NCBI RefSeq assembly: GCF_024622505.1
Contig: NZ_JANKAS010000011.1
Coordinates: 1 to 64,000, forward strand
DNA: 64,000 nt
DNA from: Irregularibacter muris
GTDB taxonomy: Bacteria; Bacillota; Clostridia; Eubacteriales; Garciellaceae
Reading direction: 5' to 3'
Below the pieces are notes generated by a model. The model did not search any database. It was not told where the DNA came from and was given only the letters and a program-made list of their open reading frames with translations. Positions 7,713 through 16,709 of this stretch are shown here, piece by piece. The stretch's first letter is position 1, and every line of letters starts with the position of its first letter. The position numbers were made by a program, and so were the translations under genes.

Positions 7713-9260
7713 ATGGGGTATATCATCCAGCTTAAAAATATTACCAAAGGCTTTCCAGGAATAATAGCAAATGATCATATATCCATTGATATTGAAGATG
7801 GAGAAATTCATGCTTTAGCCGGAGAAAATGGAGCCGGAAAATCTACCTTAATGAATATCCTTTATGGATTATATCAACCAGATGAAGGAGAAATCATTAT
7901 CAATGGACAGCCTGTAAGATTCAATAGTTCCAAAGATTCTATTGAGCAAAAAATAGGAATGGTACATCAGCATTTCATGCTAATTCCTAAGCTTACTGTT
8001 GCGGAAAATATTATTGTAGGCCAGGAAATTGGCAACAAATTTAAAATAGATCGTGAAAAGGCTGAAGAGAAAATCACAAAATTATCTGAACAATTTGGAC
8101 TAAAGGTTGATCCAAGGAAAAAAGTAGGACAAATGTCCGTTACAGAACAACAGAGGGTGGAAATTTTAAAAGTTCTTTATCGAGAAGCCCAGATCTTAAT
8201 TTTTGACGAACCTACAGCGGTTTTAACTCCCCAAGAAATTGATGAATTTTGTGAGATTATGCTCAACCTGAAAAAGATGGGAAAAACAATTATTTTTATT
8301 AGCCATAAACTAGCTGAGGTAATGAAAATATCTGATCATATTACTGTAATTAGAAAAGGTAAAGTGATAGGAACGGTGGAAAAATCTTCAACAAACCCTG
8401 ATGAATTAACTCGTATGATGGTAGGAAGAGATGTTGATTTAGGGAGAAAGGAACGACCACATTTTGCCCATTATGAAAATCTCTTAGAACTAAAGGATAT
8501 TCATTATGTGAATAGGGAGAAAATTGATAAACTTAAACATATTAATCTATCCCTAAGATCTGGAGAAGTATTGGGGATTGCAGGGGTAGATGGAAATGGA
8601 CAAGAGGAATTGGTACAAGTGATTTGTGGACAATTGCCTGTTGACAGCGGTTCCTTATTGCTTAAAGGTAAAGACATCACCCAATCCAAAACTAGAGAGC
8701 GAAAAGATCAGGGTATTGGACTCATTCCTGAGGATAGGCATAGAGACGGGCTGGTATTAGATTTTTCCATAGCGGAGAACCTGATTTTAGGCTTACATTA
8801 TCATGGACAATTTGCTAAAAATGGTTTGTGGATTGATGATAAAACTGTGAAAGAGAATGCCAAAAAGTTGCGGGAAGATTTTGACATACGATGTGCCAAT
8901 ACTGAAGTAAACGCGGGAACCCTTTCTGGAGGAAATCAGCAAAAAATTGTTATTGCCCGAGAAGCTACTCGAAACCCTGATGTTTTTGTTGCAGTACAAC
9001 CCACAAGGGGCCTAGATATTGGGGCAATTGAATTTGTACAAGAAACTCTTTTGAAACAGCGTAATAATGGTAAAGGTGTCATTCTGTTCTCCCTTGAATT
9101 AGATGAAATTCTTTCAGTCAGTGACCGAATTGCCATTATGTATAAGGGAGAGATAATTGACGTAGTGGATGCCGAAAAAATAACCCGTCAGGAATTAGGA
9201 TTAATGATGTTAGGCTCTCGAAAAAAAACTAAGGATGGTGAAAAAAATGTTGCAGGCTAA
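7713..9260 (+). CDS. Nucleoside ABC transporter, double ATPase subunit (NupO/RbsA type)
   Basis: The 515-residue protein contains two tandem ABC domains. The first has a classical Walker A (GENGAGKST) and Walker B (ILIFDEPTAVL); the second has the degenerate GVDGNGQEE loop and the LSGGNQQKIVIAREA signature, as is normal for sugar and nucleoside importers of this type. It powers uptake through the two permeases that follow. The ribosome site GAGGTGAG precedes the ATG. The end overlaps the next gene. Confidence 0.93.
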   Translation: MGYIIQLKNITKGFPGIIANDHISIDIEDGEIHALAGENGAGKSTLMNILYGLYQPDEGEIIINGQPVRFNSSKDSIEQKIGMVHQHFMLIPKLTVAENIIVGQEIGNKFKIDREKAEEKITKLSEQFGLKVDPRKKVGQMSVTEQQRVEILKVLYREAQILIFDEPTAVLTPQEIDEFCEIMLNLKKMGKTIIFISHKLAEVMKISDHITVIRKGKVIGTVEKSSTNPDELTRMMVGRDVDLGRKERPHFAHYENLLELKDIHYVNREKIDKLKHINLSLRSGEVLGIAGVDGNGQEELVQVICGQLPVDSGSLLLKGKDITQSKTRERKDQGIGLIPEDRHRDGLVLDFSIAENLILGLHYHGQFAKNGLWIDDKTVKENAKKLREDFDIRCANTEVNAGTLSGGNQQKIVIAREATRNPDVFVAVQPTRGLDIGAIEFVQETLLKQRNNGKGVILFSLELDEILSVSDRIAIMYKGEIIDVVDAEKITRQELGLMMLGSRKKTKDGEKNVAG

Positions 9261-10311
9261 AAAACATTCTACGATGTTCATTAATCTTCTTATTTCTCTT
9301 ATATCCTTATTTATGGCAATTGTTGTAGGGGCTATAATCATCGCTTTATTGGGGAGCAATCCTTTTGAAGCCTATGGTGCCTTGCTAAAAGGAGCCTTCG
9401 GCACACCTATGGCATGGACTATTACGCTTACAAAATCTGTACCTATGATTATAACAGGTTTGGCTGTTGCTCTTGCTTTTAAATGTAGTGTGTTTAATAT
9501 AGGGGTAGAGGGACAATTACTTCTTGGGGCCATGGCAGCCGCTATAGTAGGTGCCCATATAAAACTTCCCACTTTTTTGCATATCCCCGTAGTTTTGATT
9601 GCTTCAATGATAGGTGGGATGTTATGGGCATTTATACCAGCTCTTTTAAAAGAAAAAAGGAATGTCCACATTGTTATCAGTACCATTATGTTTAATTATA
9701 TAGGACAATATCTAGTTCAATATTTGATTATGGGACCCTTTAAGGGAGAAGGAGCAGCCTTAGCCACTAAGGCAATTCATGACACTGCAAGGTTACCTAA
9801 ATTCCTTCCCCCTCCTTACGTATTAAATCTGGGTATTGTGATTGCTATCTTTGGTATTTTCGTAGTGTATATTCTTCTCAATAAAACATCCATAGGCTAT
9901 GAGATGCGAGCAGTGGGTTTAAATAAACATGCAGCCCGCACCAATGGGATTAATGTAGAAAGAAATATGTTCTTTGCCCTATTATTTAGTGGAGCTATAG
10001 CAGGTTTAGCGGGGGGAATTGAAGTCACTGGTTCCTTAGGGAAAATTGTCAATGGCTTTTCACCAGGATATGGATTTAATGGAATACCCGTTGCCCTTAT
10101 GGCACGAAATAATCCCTTTATGATTTTTTTCACTGCCCTATTAATTGGGACCATGCGTAGTGGATCTTTGATGATGCAGTCTAGCGTAGGAGTTTCTCAA
10201 AATATGGTAGATATTATTCAGGGTTTGATTATTGTATTTTTATGTGGTGAACATGTAATTCGATATTATTTAGTGAAAAAACCAAGCAAGGGAGGTAAAC
10301 AGCATGCTTAG
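9247..10311 (+). CDS. Nucleoside ABC transporter permease 1
   Basis: This hydrophobic protein of the branched-chain/ribose permease superfamily has about eight to ten membrane segments. The motif GLAVALAFKCSVFNIGVEGQ is typical of nucleoside (NupP-like) permeases. An in-frame ATG at 9235 would give four more residues, but the ATG at 9247 lies at a better distance from AAGGATGGTG and is preferred. It overlaps the ATPase gene and ends inside the next start. Confidence 0.9.
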   Translation: MLQAKKHSTMFINLLISLISLFMAIVVGAIIIALLGSNPFEAYGALLKGAFGTPMAWTITLTKSVPMIITGLAVALAFKCSVFNIGVEGQLLLGAMAAAIVGAHIKLPTFLHIPVVLIASMIGGMLWAFIPALLKEKRNVHIVISTIMFNYIGQYLVQYLIMGPFKGEGAALATKAIHDTARLPKFLPPPYVLNLGIVIAIFGIFVVYILLNKTSIGYEMRAVGLNKHAARTNGINVERNMFFALLFSGAIAGLAGGIEVTGSLGKIVNGFSPGYGFNGIPVALMARNNPFMIFFTALLIGTMRSGSLMMQSSVGVSQNMVDIIQGLIIVFLCGEHVIRYYLVKKPSKGGKQHA

Positions 10312-11239
10312 TTTTATAATGTATATGTTAACATCTACCATAAGAATGGGTACCCCCATTGCTTTTACTGCCCTTGGGGGAGTAATGTCTGAGCGTTCTG
10401 GGGTAGTCAATATTGGACTAGAGGGAATTATGTTAGCCAGTGCTTTCGGAGCAGTAATAGGTTCTTATTTGAGCGGGAATGCTTGGGTAGGAATTTTAGT
10501 GGCTATACTTTTAGGAGTATTCATTTCAGCTATCCACTCTATGATCGCCATCACATGGGGGGGAAACCAATCGGTAAGCTCTATGGCACTGATTTCTTTG
10601 GCCACAGGATTTTCTGGTGTAGGACTGCAAGCTATTTTTAAGCAACAAGGAAGCTCGCCTAGAGTTGCTAATATGGCAAGTACCCCAATATTGAAAGGAA
10701 TACCCGTTATTGGAGATTTTCTTGCCTCCCTTTCTCCCTTGGTATATTTAGCTTTAGTTGCCCTATTTGTAGTGCATTATATATTTAAAAAAACGCCCTT
10801 AGGGCTTAGAATTATAACTGTGGGTGAAAATCCTAGGGCTGCAGAAACTGCTGGAATTTCTGTGCATAAAATAAGATATCTATGTGTAATCGCTTCAGGC
10901 ATTTTAGGAGGACTAGGAGGAGCATTCTTATCTATTGGTCATATGAATCTATTCCAAGAGGGCATGGTAGCTGGTAGGGGTTATCTTGCTTTAGGAGCTG
11001 TAACTATGGGCAGATGGACACCTCTAGGTTCTTTTGCTTCTGCAATGTTGTTTGGATTTTTTGAAGCCGTTCAACTTTATGTTCAAACCATCCCCAACAA
11101 TCCTATACCTAGTGAATTTATACAGATGATACCTTATGTTGCCAGCTTGGTAATTCTTACTGGTGCATTGAAAAAAGAATCTGATGCAGGAATTTCATCC
11201 AGTGGAAAACCCTATACAAAATATGTACAACAAAGATAA
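10304..11239 (+). CDS. Nucleoside ABC transporter permease 2
   Basis: The second membrane subunit (311 residues, NupQ-like) shows the family hallmark ALGGVMSERSGVVNIGLEG near residue 25. It overlaps the first permease by eight bases and has AAGGGAGG as ribosome site. With the ATPase and the BMP lipoprotein it forms a complete nucleoside importer in the cytoplasmic membrane. Confidence 0.92.
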   Translation: MLSFIMYMLTSTIRMGTPIAFTALGGVMSERSGVVNIGLEGIMLASAFGAVIGSYLSGNAWVGILVAILLGVFISAIHSMIAITWGGNQSVSSMALISLATGFSGVGLQAIFKQQGSSPRVANMASTPILKGIPVIGDFLASLSPLVYLALVALFVVHYIFKKTPLGLRIITVGENPRAAETAGISVHKIRYLCVIASGILGGLGGAFLSIGHMNLFQEGMVAGRGYLALGAVTMGRWTPLGSFASAMLFGFFEAVQLYVQTIPNNPIPSEFIQMIPYVASLVILTGALKKESDAGISSSGKPYTKYVQQR

Positions 11240-11287
11240 TTGTAGGATGTTTTAATTATAATATTGAGGACTAGAAAGGTGATCATT

Positions 11288-12328
11288 ATGCCAACAATTA
11301 AGGATATTGCCCAAGCAGCTGGAGTTTCTATTGCTACGGTGTCTATGGCCTTAAATGGGAAAAAAGGTATTTCCCCTAAAACCAGAGATAGAATATTGGA
11401 TATTGCTCAAAGCATAAACTATGTGCCTAGTGCTGCAGCTAGGGCCTTAAAAACAAAACACAGCTATACCCTTGGAATGATCATCGGGCAACTTAGTAAC
11501 TCTTATTCCATAGACATTATTACAGCTGCGGAAAAGGTGGCTCGGGAACGAGGCTACAACATTTTTATTTTAAATGCTGAGTTAAGCATAGAAAAGACCA
11601 TTGAGTGCCTCAGAATATTAGATCATCAAGAGGTTGATGGTATTTTAGTTTCGGTGTTTTTATACTCGGAGCAATCCTATATTGAGGAAATACACAGACT
11701 AATGAATAAGGGCATTCATGTGGTTTCCTTAACACGAAATCTAGAAGGCTATGGTATTCCTGTTGTCAGTTATAAGGAGGATCAACAGGTTTATCAATCC
11801 CTTATTGAACTAATAGAATTAGGCCATCGTGATATTGGCTTAGTTGCTGGTCCTAAGGGATCTCTAATGAATATCTATCGCTTTAGTACATTCAATAAAG
11901 CCTTAAGAGAATATAATTTATATAATAAAGACTACATTACCTATTCTCAATTAGATATGTATAGTGCTAAGGAAAAAACAATTGAATTGTTAACAAAATT
12001 CCCAGAGATTACCGCAATATATGCGATAAACGATATGATCGCTTTAGGGGTATTACAAGCAGCTTATCACCTTGGCCTTAAAGTCCCCCAAGACCTATCC
12101 ATATTAGGGACCGATGGTATACCTTATGTGAACTTTACAATTCCCAATATTACTACCATTAAAACTCCAAGATATGAAATAGGGAAATGGGGAACAGAGA
12201 TGTTGATTAATAGAATAGAATCAACAGACACGGATGAAAATGAAATTATTTTATTTCCCTGTATTCCTTCTAAAGGCGAATCGGTGGCATATCCACCCTT
12301 TATAACAAAAGATAGGAGAGTGAAGTGA
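11288..12328 (+). CDS. LacI family transcriptional regulator
   Basis: The N-terminus PTIKDIAQAAGVSIATVSMA is a textbook LacI helix-turn-helix with hinge helix (about residues 1-60), followed by a periplasmic-binding-protein-like sensor domain. The ATG at 11288 has AGGTGAT upstream; a TTG at 11264 would add eight residues but lacks a ribosome site. It ends one base before the sulfatase start. The likely operators are O1 (6291) and O2 (7673), and the inducer is probably a nucleoside or the sulfated compound handled by the neighbouring sulfatase. Confidence 0.9.
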   Translation: MPTIKDIAQAAGVSIATVSMALNGKKGISPKTRDRILDIAQSINYVPSAAARALKTKHSYTLGMIIGQLSNSYSIDIITAAEKVARERGYNIFILNAELSIEKTIECLRILDHQEVDGILVSVFLYSEQSYIEEIHRLMNKGIHVVSLTRNLEGYGIPVVSYKEDQQVYQSLIELIELGHRDIGLVAGPKGSLMNIYRFSTFNKALREYNLYNKDYITYSQLDMYSAKEKTIELLTKFPEITAIYAINDMIALGVLQAAYHLGLKVPQDLSILGTDGIPYVNFTIPNITTIKTPRYEIGKWGTEMLINRIESTDTDENEIILFPCIPSKGESVAYPPFITKDRRVK

Positions 12329-12329
12329 T

Positions 12330-13817
12330 ATGGACAAAAAACCAAATATAATTTTTATACAAAACGATCACCAAGCATACTATAGATGGGGTTGGGATGA
12401 AGGAACAAAGCCAAAGCGGCCAAATTTTGATCAATTAGCAAAAGAGGGGGCTACTTTTAACAATACCTATTGTGCTACCCCACTTTGTGGTCCAACGAGA
12501 AGAACCATGCTTACAGGATTACTCTCTCATACCCATAGGCAAACCCATAACTATAGCGATCCTCCATATAATCACGAAGTATATCTAGATACCCTTGCTG
12601 AAACAGGATATCAGAATTATTATTATGGCAAATGGCATGCTGGTCCAGGTGCGGCCAATGATCATCAATGTGAAGGATATTCCCAGACGGATTATGGAAA
12701 TCCTTATACCGGCCAAGCCTATGCAGACTATCTTGAACGTTACAATTTACCAAGGGCTGTCCATCATATCAAAAAGGCTTTTGAGATTCCAGAGATTACT
12801 GCCCAAGGAGATTTTCTAAAATTAAAGGAGGGGGCAGATTATCAATGTGAATCCTTCTGGTGTGGGGAACATGCCATAGGAGTAACCACTACACCAAAGG
12901 AAACCCATGAATCCTTCTTTTTGGCAAAGCTTGCTTGTGAACAGCTTGAAAAATTAGCCCAGGATAAAAGCGGAAAACCTTTCTCTTTAAGGGTAGACTT
13001 TTGGGGTCCTCATCAACCTCATTTTCCCACTCAGGAATTTTTGGATATGTACCAAGACTTTGATGTGCCTGAATATGGGAGTTTAGCTAGTGATTTAACA
13101 GGAAAGCCAGACTTTTATCATAGAGAAAGAAATATTCCTCTAGGTAAGGACAATCAAATTATCCATCCTACTCCTCTTTCATGGAATGAGTGGAAAGAAA
13201 TTGTGAAGTATTGCTATGCTCATATCTCCATGATTGATGCTGCAGGGGGAATGATTTTAGATAAGATAAAAGAGCTTGGATTGGATGACAATACGCTGAT
13301 TATCTGGACAACAGATCATGGAGATGCTCTTGCAAGCCATGGAGGCCATTTTGATAAAGGTTCCTATATGTCCGAGGAGGTCATGAGAATCCCCTTGGCC
13401 ATGAGTTGGAAGGGAAAAATACCTTCAGGTCAGGTAAGGGATGAATATGTCAGTACCATAGATTATCCAGTGACTATTTTGGATGCTGCAGGTACAAAAT
13501 TTACAAAAAATAAAATCCATGGGCAAAGTCTATTGCCTTTAGTCACAGGAGAAAGTGATGAGTGGCGAGAGGACATTATGTCTGAAACCTATGGACATGG
13601 ATATGGCGAGGATATTGTAAGCAGAATGATTGTTCACGAAGATTATAAATATATAGCCACCAAAGATCATATCCATGAACTGTACAATTTAAAAGAAGAT
13701 CCCTTTGAATTAGTCAATCTTATTGAACATCCGGAATATGCGGATATACTTAAGGATATGCAAGAAAGGCTTATTAAATGGCAGTCAAAAACCGATGATC
13801 CTGAAAAGATCCTATAA
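12330..13817 (+). CDS. Sulfatase, Cys-type (formylglycine-dependent)
   Basis: The 495-residue alkaline-phosphatase-superfamily protein has the sulfatase signature C53-G-P55-T-R57 followed four residues later by T62-G63. Cys53 would be converted to formylglycine. Metal-site parts are visible as the N-terminal FIQNDH and the later TTDHGD. No signal peptide is present, so it acts in the cytoplasm on an imported substrate. It is translationally adjacent to the LacI gene and inside the nucleoside gene region; the maturase lies at 5012. The substrate cannot be read from sequence; phosphonate or phosphodiester hydrolases share the fold. Confidence 0.88.
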   Translation: MDKKPNIIFIQNDHQAYYRWGWDEGTKPKRPNFDQLAKEGATFNNTYCATPLCGPTRRTMLTGLLSHTHRQTHNYSDPPYNHEVYLDTLAETGYQNYYYGKWHAGPGAANDHQCEGYSQTDYGNPYTGQAYADYLERYNLPRAVHHIKKAFEIPEITAQGDFLKLKEGADYQCESFWCGEHAIGVTTTPKETHESFFLAKLACEQLEKLAQDKSGKPFSLRVDFWGPHQPHFPTQEFLDMYQDFDVPEYGSLASDLTGKPDFYHRERNIPLGKDNQIIHPTPLSWNEWKEIVKYCYAHISMIDAAGGMILDKIKELGLDDNTLIIWTTDHGDALASHGGHFDKGSYMSEEVMRIPLAMSWKGKIPSGQVRDEYVSTIDYPVTILDAAGTKFTKNKIHGQSLLPLVTGESDEWREDIMSETYGHGYGEDIVSRMIVHEDYKYIATKDHIHELYNLKEDPFELVNLIEHPEYADILKDMQERLIKWQSKTDDPEKIL

Positions 13818-13879
13818 TGAATTTTAAGAGGGATAGATTAAGGACATTTATATTTATCTAATAAAATCAAAGTTTTGTT

Positions 13880-13915
13880 ATATAAGGAAATTGTAATATT
13901 ACAATTTCCTTATAT
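13880..13915 (+). repeat. Perfect 36-bp palindrome between sulfatase and nucleoside phosphorylase
   Basis: Eighteen bases (beginning ATATAAGGAAATTG) are exactly mirrored with no loop spacer. It lies 63 bases after the sulfatase stop. No T run follows, so it may be a terminator-like hairpin, an operator or both. Confidence 0.6.
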
Positions 13916-13975
13916 GATTTATACAATATTAAAAATGAATTTTATACAAATGTGAAGGAATGGGAGGAACATATT

Positions 13976-15298
13976 ATGAGAATGTATGACCTAATAAAAA
14001 AGAAAAAGAATGGGGAAGTATTAACAGAGGAGGAAATAAAGTTTTTTGTGGAGGGATATACAAAAGGAAATATTCCTGATTATCAGGCTTCTGCTTTTAT
14101 GATGGCCGTATACTTTCAGGGAATGAACAATCACGAGACCTCCACATTGACGAAATATATGGCCCAATCAGGGGATACGGTAGATCTTTCATCCATTCCT
14201 GGGATTAAAGTAGACAAACATAGTACAGGAGGGGTGGGAGACAAAACAACTATGGTCATCGGACCTATTGTAGCTTCCTGTGGCGTTCCCGTAGCCAAAA
14301 TGTCGGGTCGAGGCCTTGGGCATACAGGAGGTACTTTAGATAAACTGGAATCTATACCCAATTTGACTACTGCGGTATCGAGGGAAGACTTTTTGAATCA
14401 AGTAAAGACTATGGGACTTAGTGTAATTGGACAGACTGGCAATCTTGCTCCAGCCGATAAAAAACTTTATGCCCTAAGAGATGTTACCTCAACAGTAGAT
14501 AATGTTTCCCTCATTGCAGCAAGTATTATGAGTAAAAAAATTGCTGCAGGTTCAGATGCAATCCTGTTAGATGTGAAGACGGGTAGCGGTGCATTTATGA
14601 AGACCATTGAAGATTCTATAGGATTAGCTCAAATCATGGTTTCCATTGGTGAGCATGTAGGGAGAAGGACCATTGCACTCATTACTGATATGGATAGGCC
14701 TTTGGGGAATGCTATAGGAAATTCACTAGAAGTTATGGAAGCGGTAGATACTTTAAAGGGAAATGGGCCGGATGATTTTACCGAAGTCTGCTTACATCTT
14801 TCCGCCAATATGCTATATCTTGCTCAAAGAGGGAGCTTAGAAGAATGTATGAAAATGGCTGAGGAAGCATTAAATAGTGGTAAAGCCTTTGAAAAGTTCA
14901 AGGAAATGGTAGTTGCTCAAGGGGGCGATGTATCCTTTATTGAAAATACTGACCAATTTGAAAAGGCCCCAATAATTCATGAAGTAAAAGCCCATCAAGA
15001 GGGTTGGATTGATAAAATAGATACCGAAAGCTGTGGAATTGCTTCTGTAGTCTTAGGAGCAGGAAGAGAAAGCATGGAAGATATTATTGATTATAGCGCA
15101 GGGATTATTCTAAAGGCAAAACTGGGCGAAAAAATCACAAAAGGACAAACTTTTGCAGTGATATATACGGCAAAGGCAAAAGCTGTGCAGGAGGCTGAAA
15201 ATATGTTAAGAGAAGCAATACATATTGGCTCAATTCAGCCTCAAATTACTCCTTTGATCCATGCAAGAGTCACTAAGGATTCCATAGAAAGATTCTAA
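13976..15298 (+). CDS. pdp: Pyrimidine-nucleoside phosphorylase, copy 1
   Basis: The protein (440 residues from this start) splits uridine, thymidine or deoxyuridine with phosphate to base and (deoxy)ribose-1-phosphate. The family motif SGRGLGHTGGTLDKLESI and the phosphate site KHSTGGVGDKTT are present. The ATG at 13976 has GGGAGG eight bases upstream and aligns with the second copy at 35208; the GTG at 13952 would add eight residues. It probably belongs to the nucleoside regulon upstream. Confidence 0.95.
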   Translation: MRMYDLIKKKKNGEVLTEEEIKFFVEGYTKGNIPDYQASAFMMAVYFQGMNNHETSTLTKYMAQSGDTVDLSSIPGIKVDKHSTGGVGDKTTMVIGPIVASCGVPVAKMSGRGLGHTGGTLDKLESIPNLTTAVSREDFLNQVKTMGLSVIGQTGNLAPADKKLYALRDVTSTVDNVSLIAASIMSKKIAAGSDAILLDVKTGSGAFMKTIEDSIGLAQIMVSIGEHVGRRTIALITDMDRPLGNAIGNSLEVMEAVDTLKGNGPDDFTEVCLHLSANMLYLAQRGSLEECMKMAEEALNSGKAFEKFKEMVVAQGGDVSFIENTDQFEKAPIIHEVKAHQEGWIDKIDTESCGIASVVLGAGRESMEDIIDYSAGIILKAKLGEKITKGQTFAVIYTAKAKAVQEAENMLREAIHIGSIQPQITPLIHARVTKDSIERF

Positions 15299-15341
15299 AA
15301 GTTTCATATATTCATTGACGGTTTATAAGGGGGGAGATAAA

Positions 15342-15944
15342 TTGACAAAAGAAAGTAAAAGAAGGTTGCTTATCGAAATTTTTATGAGCTTCTTCAAAGT
15401 AGGTTTATTTACCTTTGGAGGAGGCTTTGCTATGATTCCTCTCATCGAAAAAGAAATGATAGACAAAAAAGCTTGGGTAGAGGAGGAAGAAATTATTGAT
15501 ATTTTTGCTCTATCCCAGTCAGTACCAGGTTCCATAGCGATTAATTCTTCTACATCTATAGGCTATAAAATCGCTGGAACCTATGGAGCCGTTGTGGCTA
15601 CCATTGGAGTTGTCCTTCCCTCCTTTATGATCATTACCATTATTGCAGCATTCTTGAGTAATTTTCAAGATAATGCTATAGTCCAAGCTGCTTTTATGGG
15701 GGTGAGGTCGGCAGTAGTGGGCCTAGTACTTATGGCTGCTATTAAGATAGGCAAAACATCTATAAAGGATGCTTTGGCAGCCCTTATCACCATCCTAACC
15801 GTTATTCTTATTCTTGCCATCAACCTTAATGTGATCTTTGCAATAATCGGTGGTGGATTAGTAGGATGGATAGTGGGTTATATCATTCCTTTGAAAAAGA
15901 AGGAAAAATCACACAAAGAAGGTCATAAAGATGGTTTATCTTAA
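15342..15944 (+). CDS. ChrA-type transporter subunit 1
   Basis: This short CHR-domain membrane protein (about 200 residues) carries the motif FTFGGGFAMIPLIEKE near the N-terminus and a PGSIAINSSTSIGYK segment. It is one half of a two-gene ChrA-like pair. Such pairs are annotated as chromate transporters, but the native substrate of clostridial pairs is generally unproven. The TTG at 15342 follows GGGGGGAG; a TTG at 15315 has no such site. Confidence 0.85.
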   Translation: MTKESKRRLLIEIFMSFFKVGLFTFGGGFAMIPLIEKEMIDKKAWVEEEEIIDIFALSQSVPGSIAINSSTSIGYKIAGTYGAVVATIGVVLPSFMIITIIAAFLSNFQDNAIVQAAFMGVRSAVVGLVLMAAIKIGKTSIKDALAALITILTVILILAINLNVIFAIIGGGLVGWIVGYIIPLKKKEKSHKEGHKDGLS

Positions 15945-16518
15945 ACTTTTTCTTACATTTATGAAAATTGGTTTATTTAGTTTTGGAGGAGGCTATGCCA
16001 TGATCCCTCTTATACAAGGGGAGATCGCATCCAATGGCTGGTTAAGTTCCTCAGAATTTATAGATATTATTGCGGTGGCAGAGATGACTCCTGGACCGAT
16101 TGCAGTTAATTCAGCTACTTTCGTGGGGTATAAAGCGGCGGGCATTTTAGGAGGGGCTGTAGCTACAATCGGGGTAGCATTGCCATCTCTTCTAATTCTT
16201 CTTATCCTATCAAAATATCTATTTAAGTACCAAAAACATCCAGCAAATACAGCCGTGTTTTATGGCATTAGGCCTGTAATCGTGGCATTGATTATAACTG
16301 CAGCGGTATTCGTAGCTGAAACAGCCATATTTAAGGATACTTCATCAATAAATAATATTTGGAGTGCCTTAATGACTAAGCCTTTGGGAATTATTAATAT
16401 AAAAAGTATAATAATCCTGGCAGCCACACTTATAGTACTTTTAAAATATAAAATTAATCCTATAGTAGCAATTATTGGTTCTGGTGGTTTAGGAATTTTA
16501 TTATTTTATGTCCTATAA
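15931..16518 (+). CDS. ChrA-type transporter subunit 2
   Basis: The second CHR half (195 residues) has the same motifs, FSFGGGYAMIPLIQGE and PGPIAVNSATFVGYK, and overlaps the first by 14 bases. The two halves probably assemble with opposite membrane orientation. The gene ends just before a long bidirectional terminator. Confidence 0.85.
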   Translation: MVYLKLFLTFMKIGLFSFGGGYAMIPLIQGEIASNGWLSSSEFIDIIAVAEMTPGPIAVNSATFVGYKAAGILGGAVATIGVALPSLLILLILSKYLFKYQKHPANTAVFYGIRPVIVALIITAAVFVAETAIFKDTSSINNIWSALMTKPLGIINIKSIIILAATLIVLLKYKINPIVAIIGSGGLGILLFYVL

Positions 16519-16552
16519 TAAATCTTAGAAAAAAACAATAAATTTATTAGAA

Positions 16553-16600
16553 CTAAATTATAAAAAGATCTGAAAATTTTCAGATCTTTTTATAATTTAG
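16553..16600. terminator. Bidirectional terminator between chrA pair and modC
   Basis: A perfect 48-bp palindrome (24 bases mirrored, containing AAAAAGATCTGAAAA) gives a hairpin with T-rich tails on both strands. It separates the rightward chrA genes from the leftward mod operon. Confidence 0.85.
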
Positions 16601-16673
16601 GAAAGTTGGAGTTGCTAGTAAGGACTAAACTTTCCTAGATCAGTAGAGCGGAAATGGCCGCCTTCCTATAGAA
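16599..16673 (+). repeat. Structured intergenic repeat, copy A
   Basis: The element has a first hairpin with arms AGGAAAGTT (16599-16607) and AACTTTCCT (16628-16636), then TAGAGCGG, a small hairpin GCGG/CCGC and the ending ATAGAA. Copy B at 43562 has the same parts in the same order, and a more divergent copy C lies at 59925. Function unknown. Confidence 0.6.
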
Positions 16674-16709
16674 TTAGTTTTAAATTTATTATTTGTAAAG
16701 CATAAGTTA

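Noticed and set aside
13880-13915. Palindrome as a CRISPR repeat or insertion-sequence end
   Set aside because: Single copy, no spacers, no transposase nearby.
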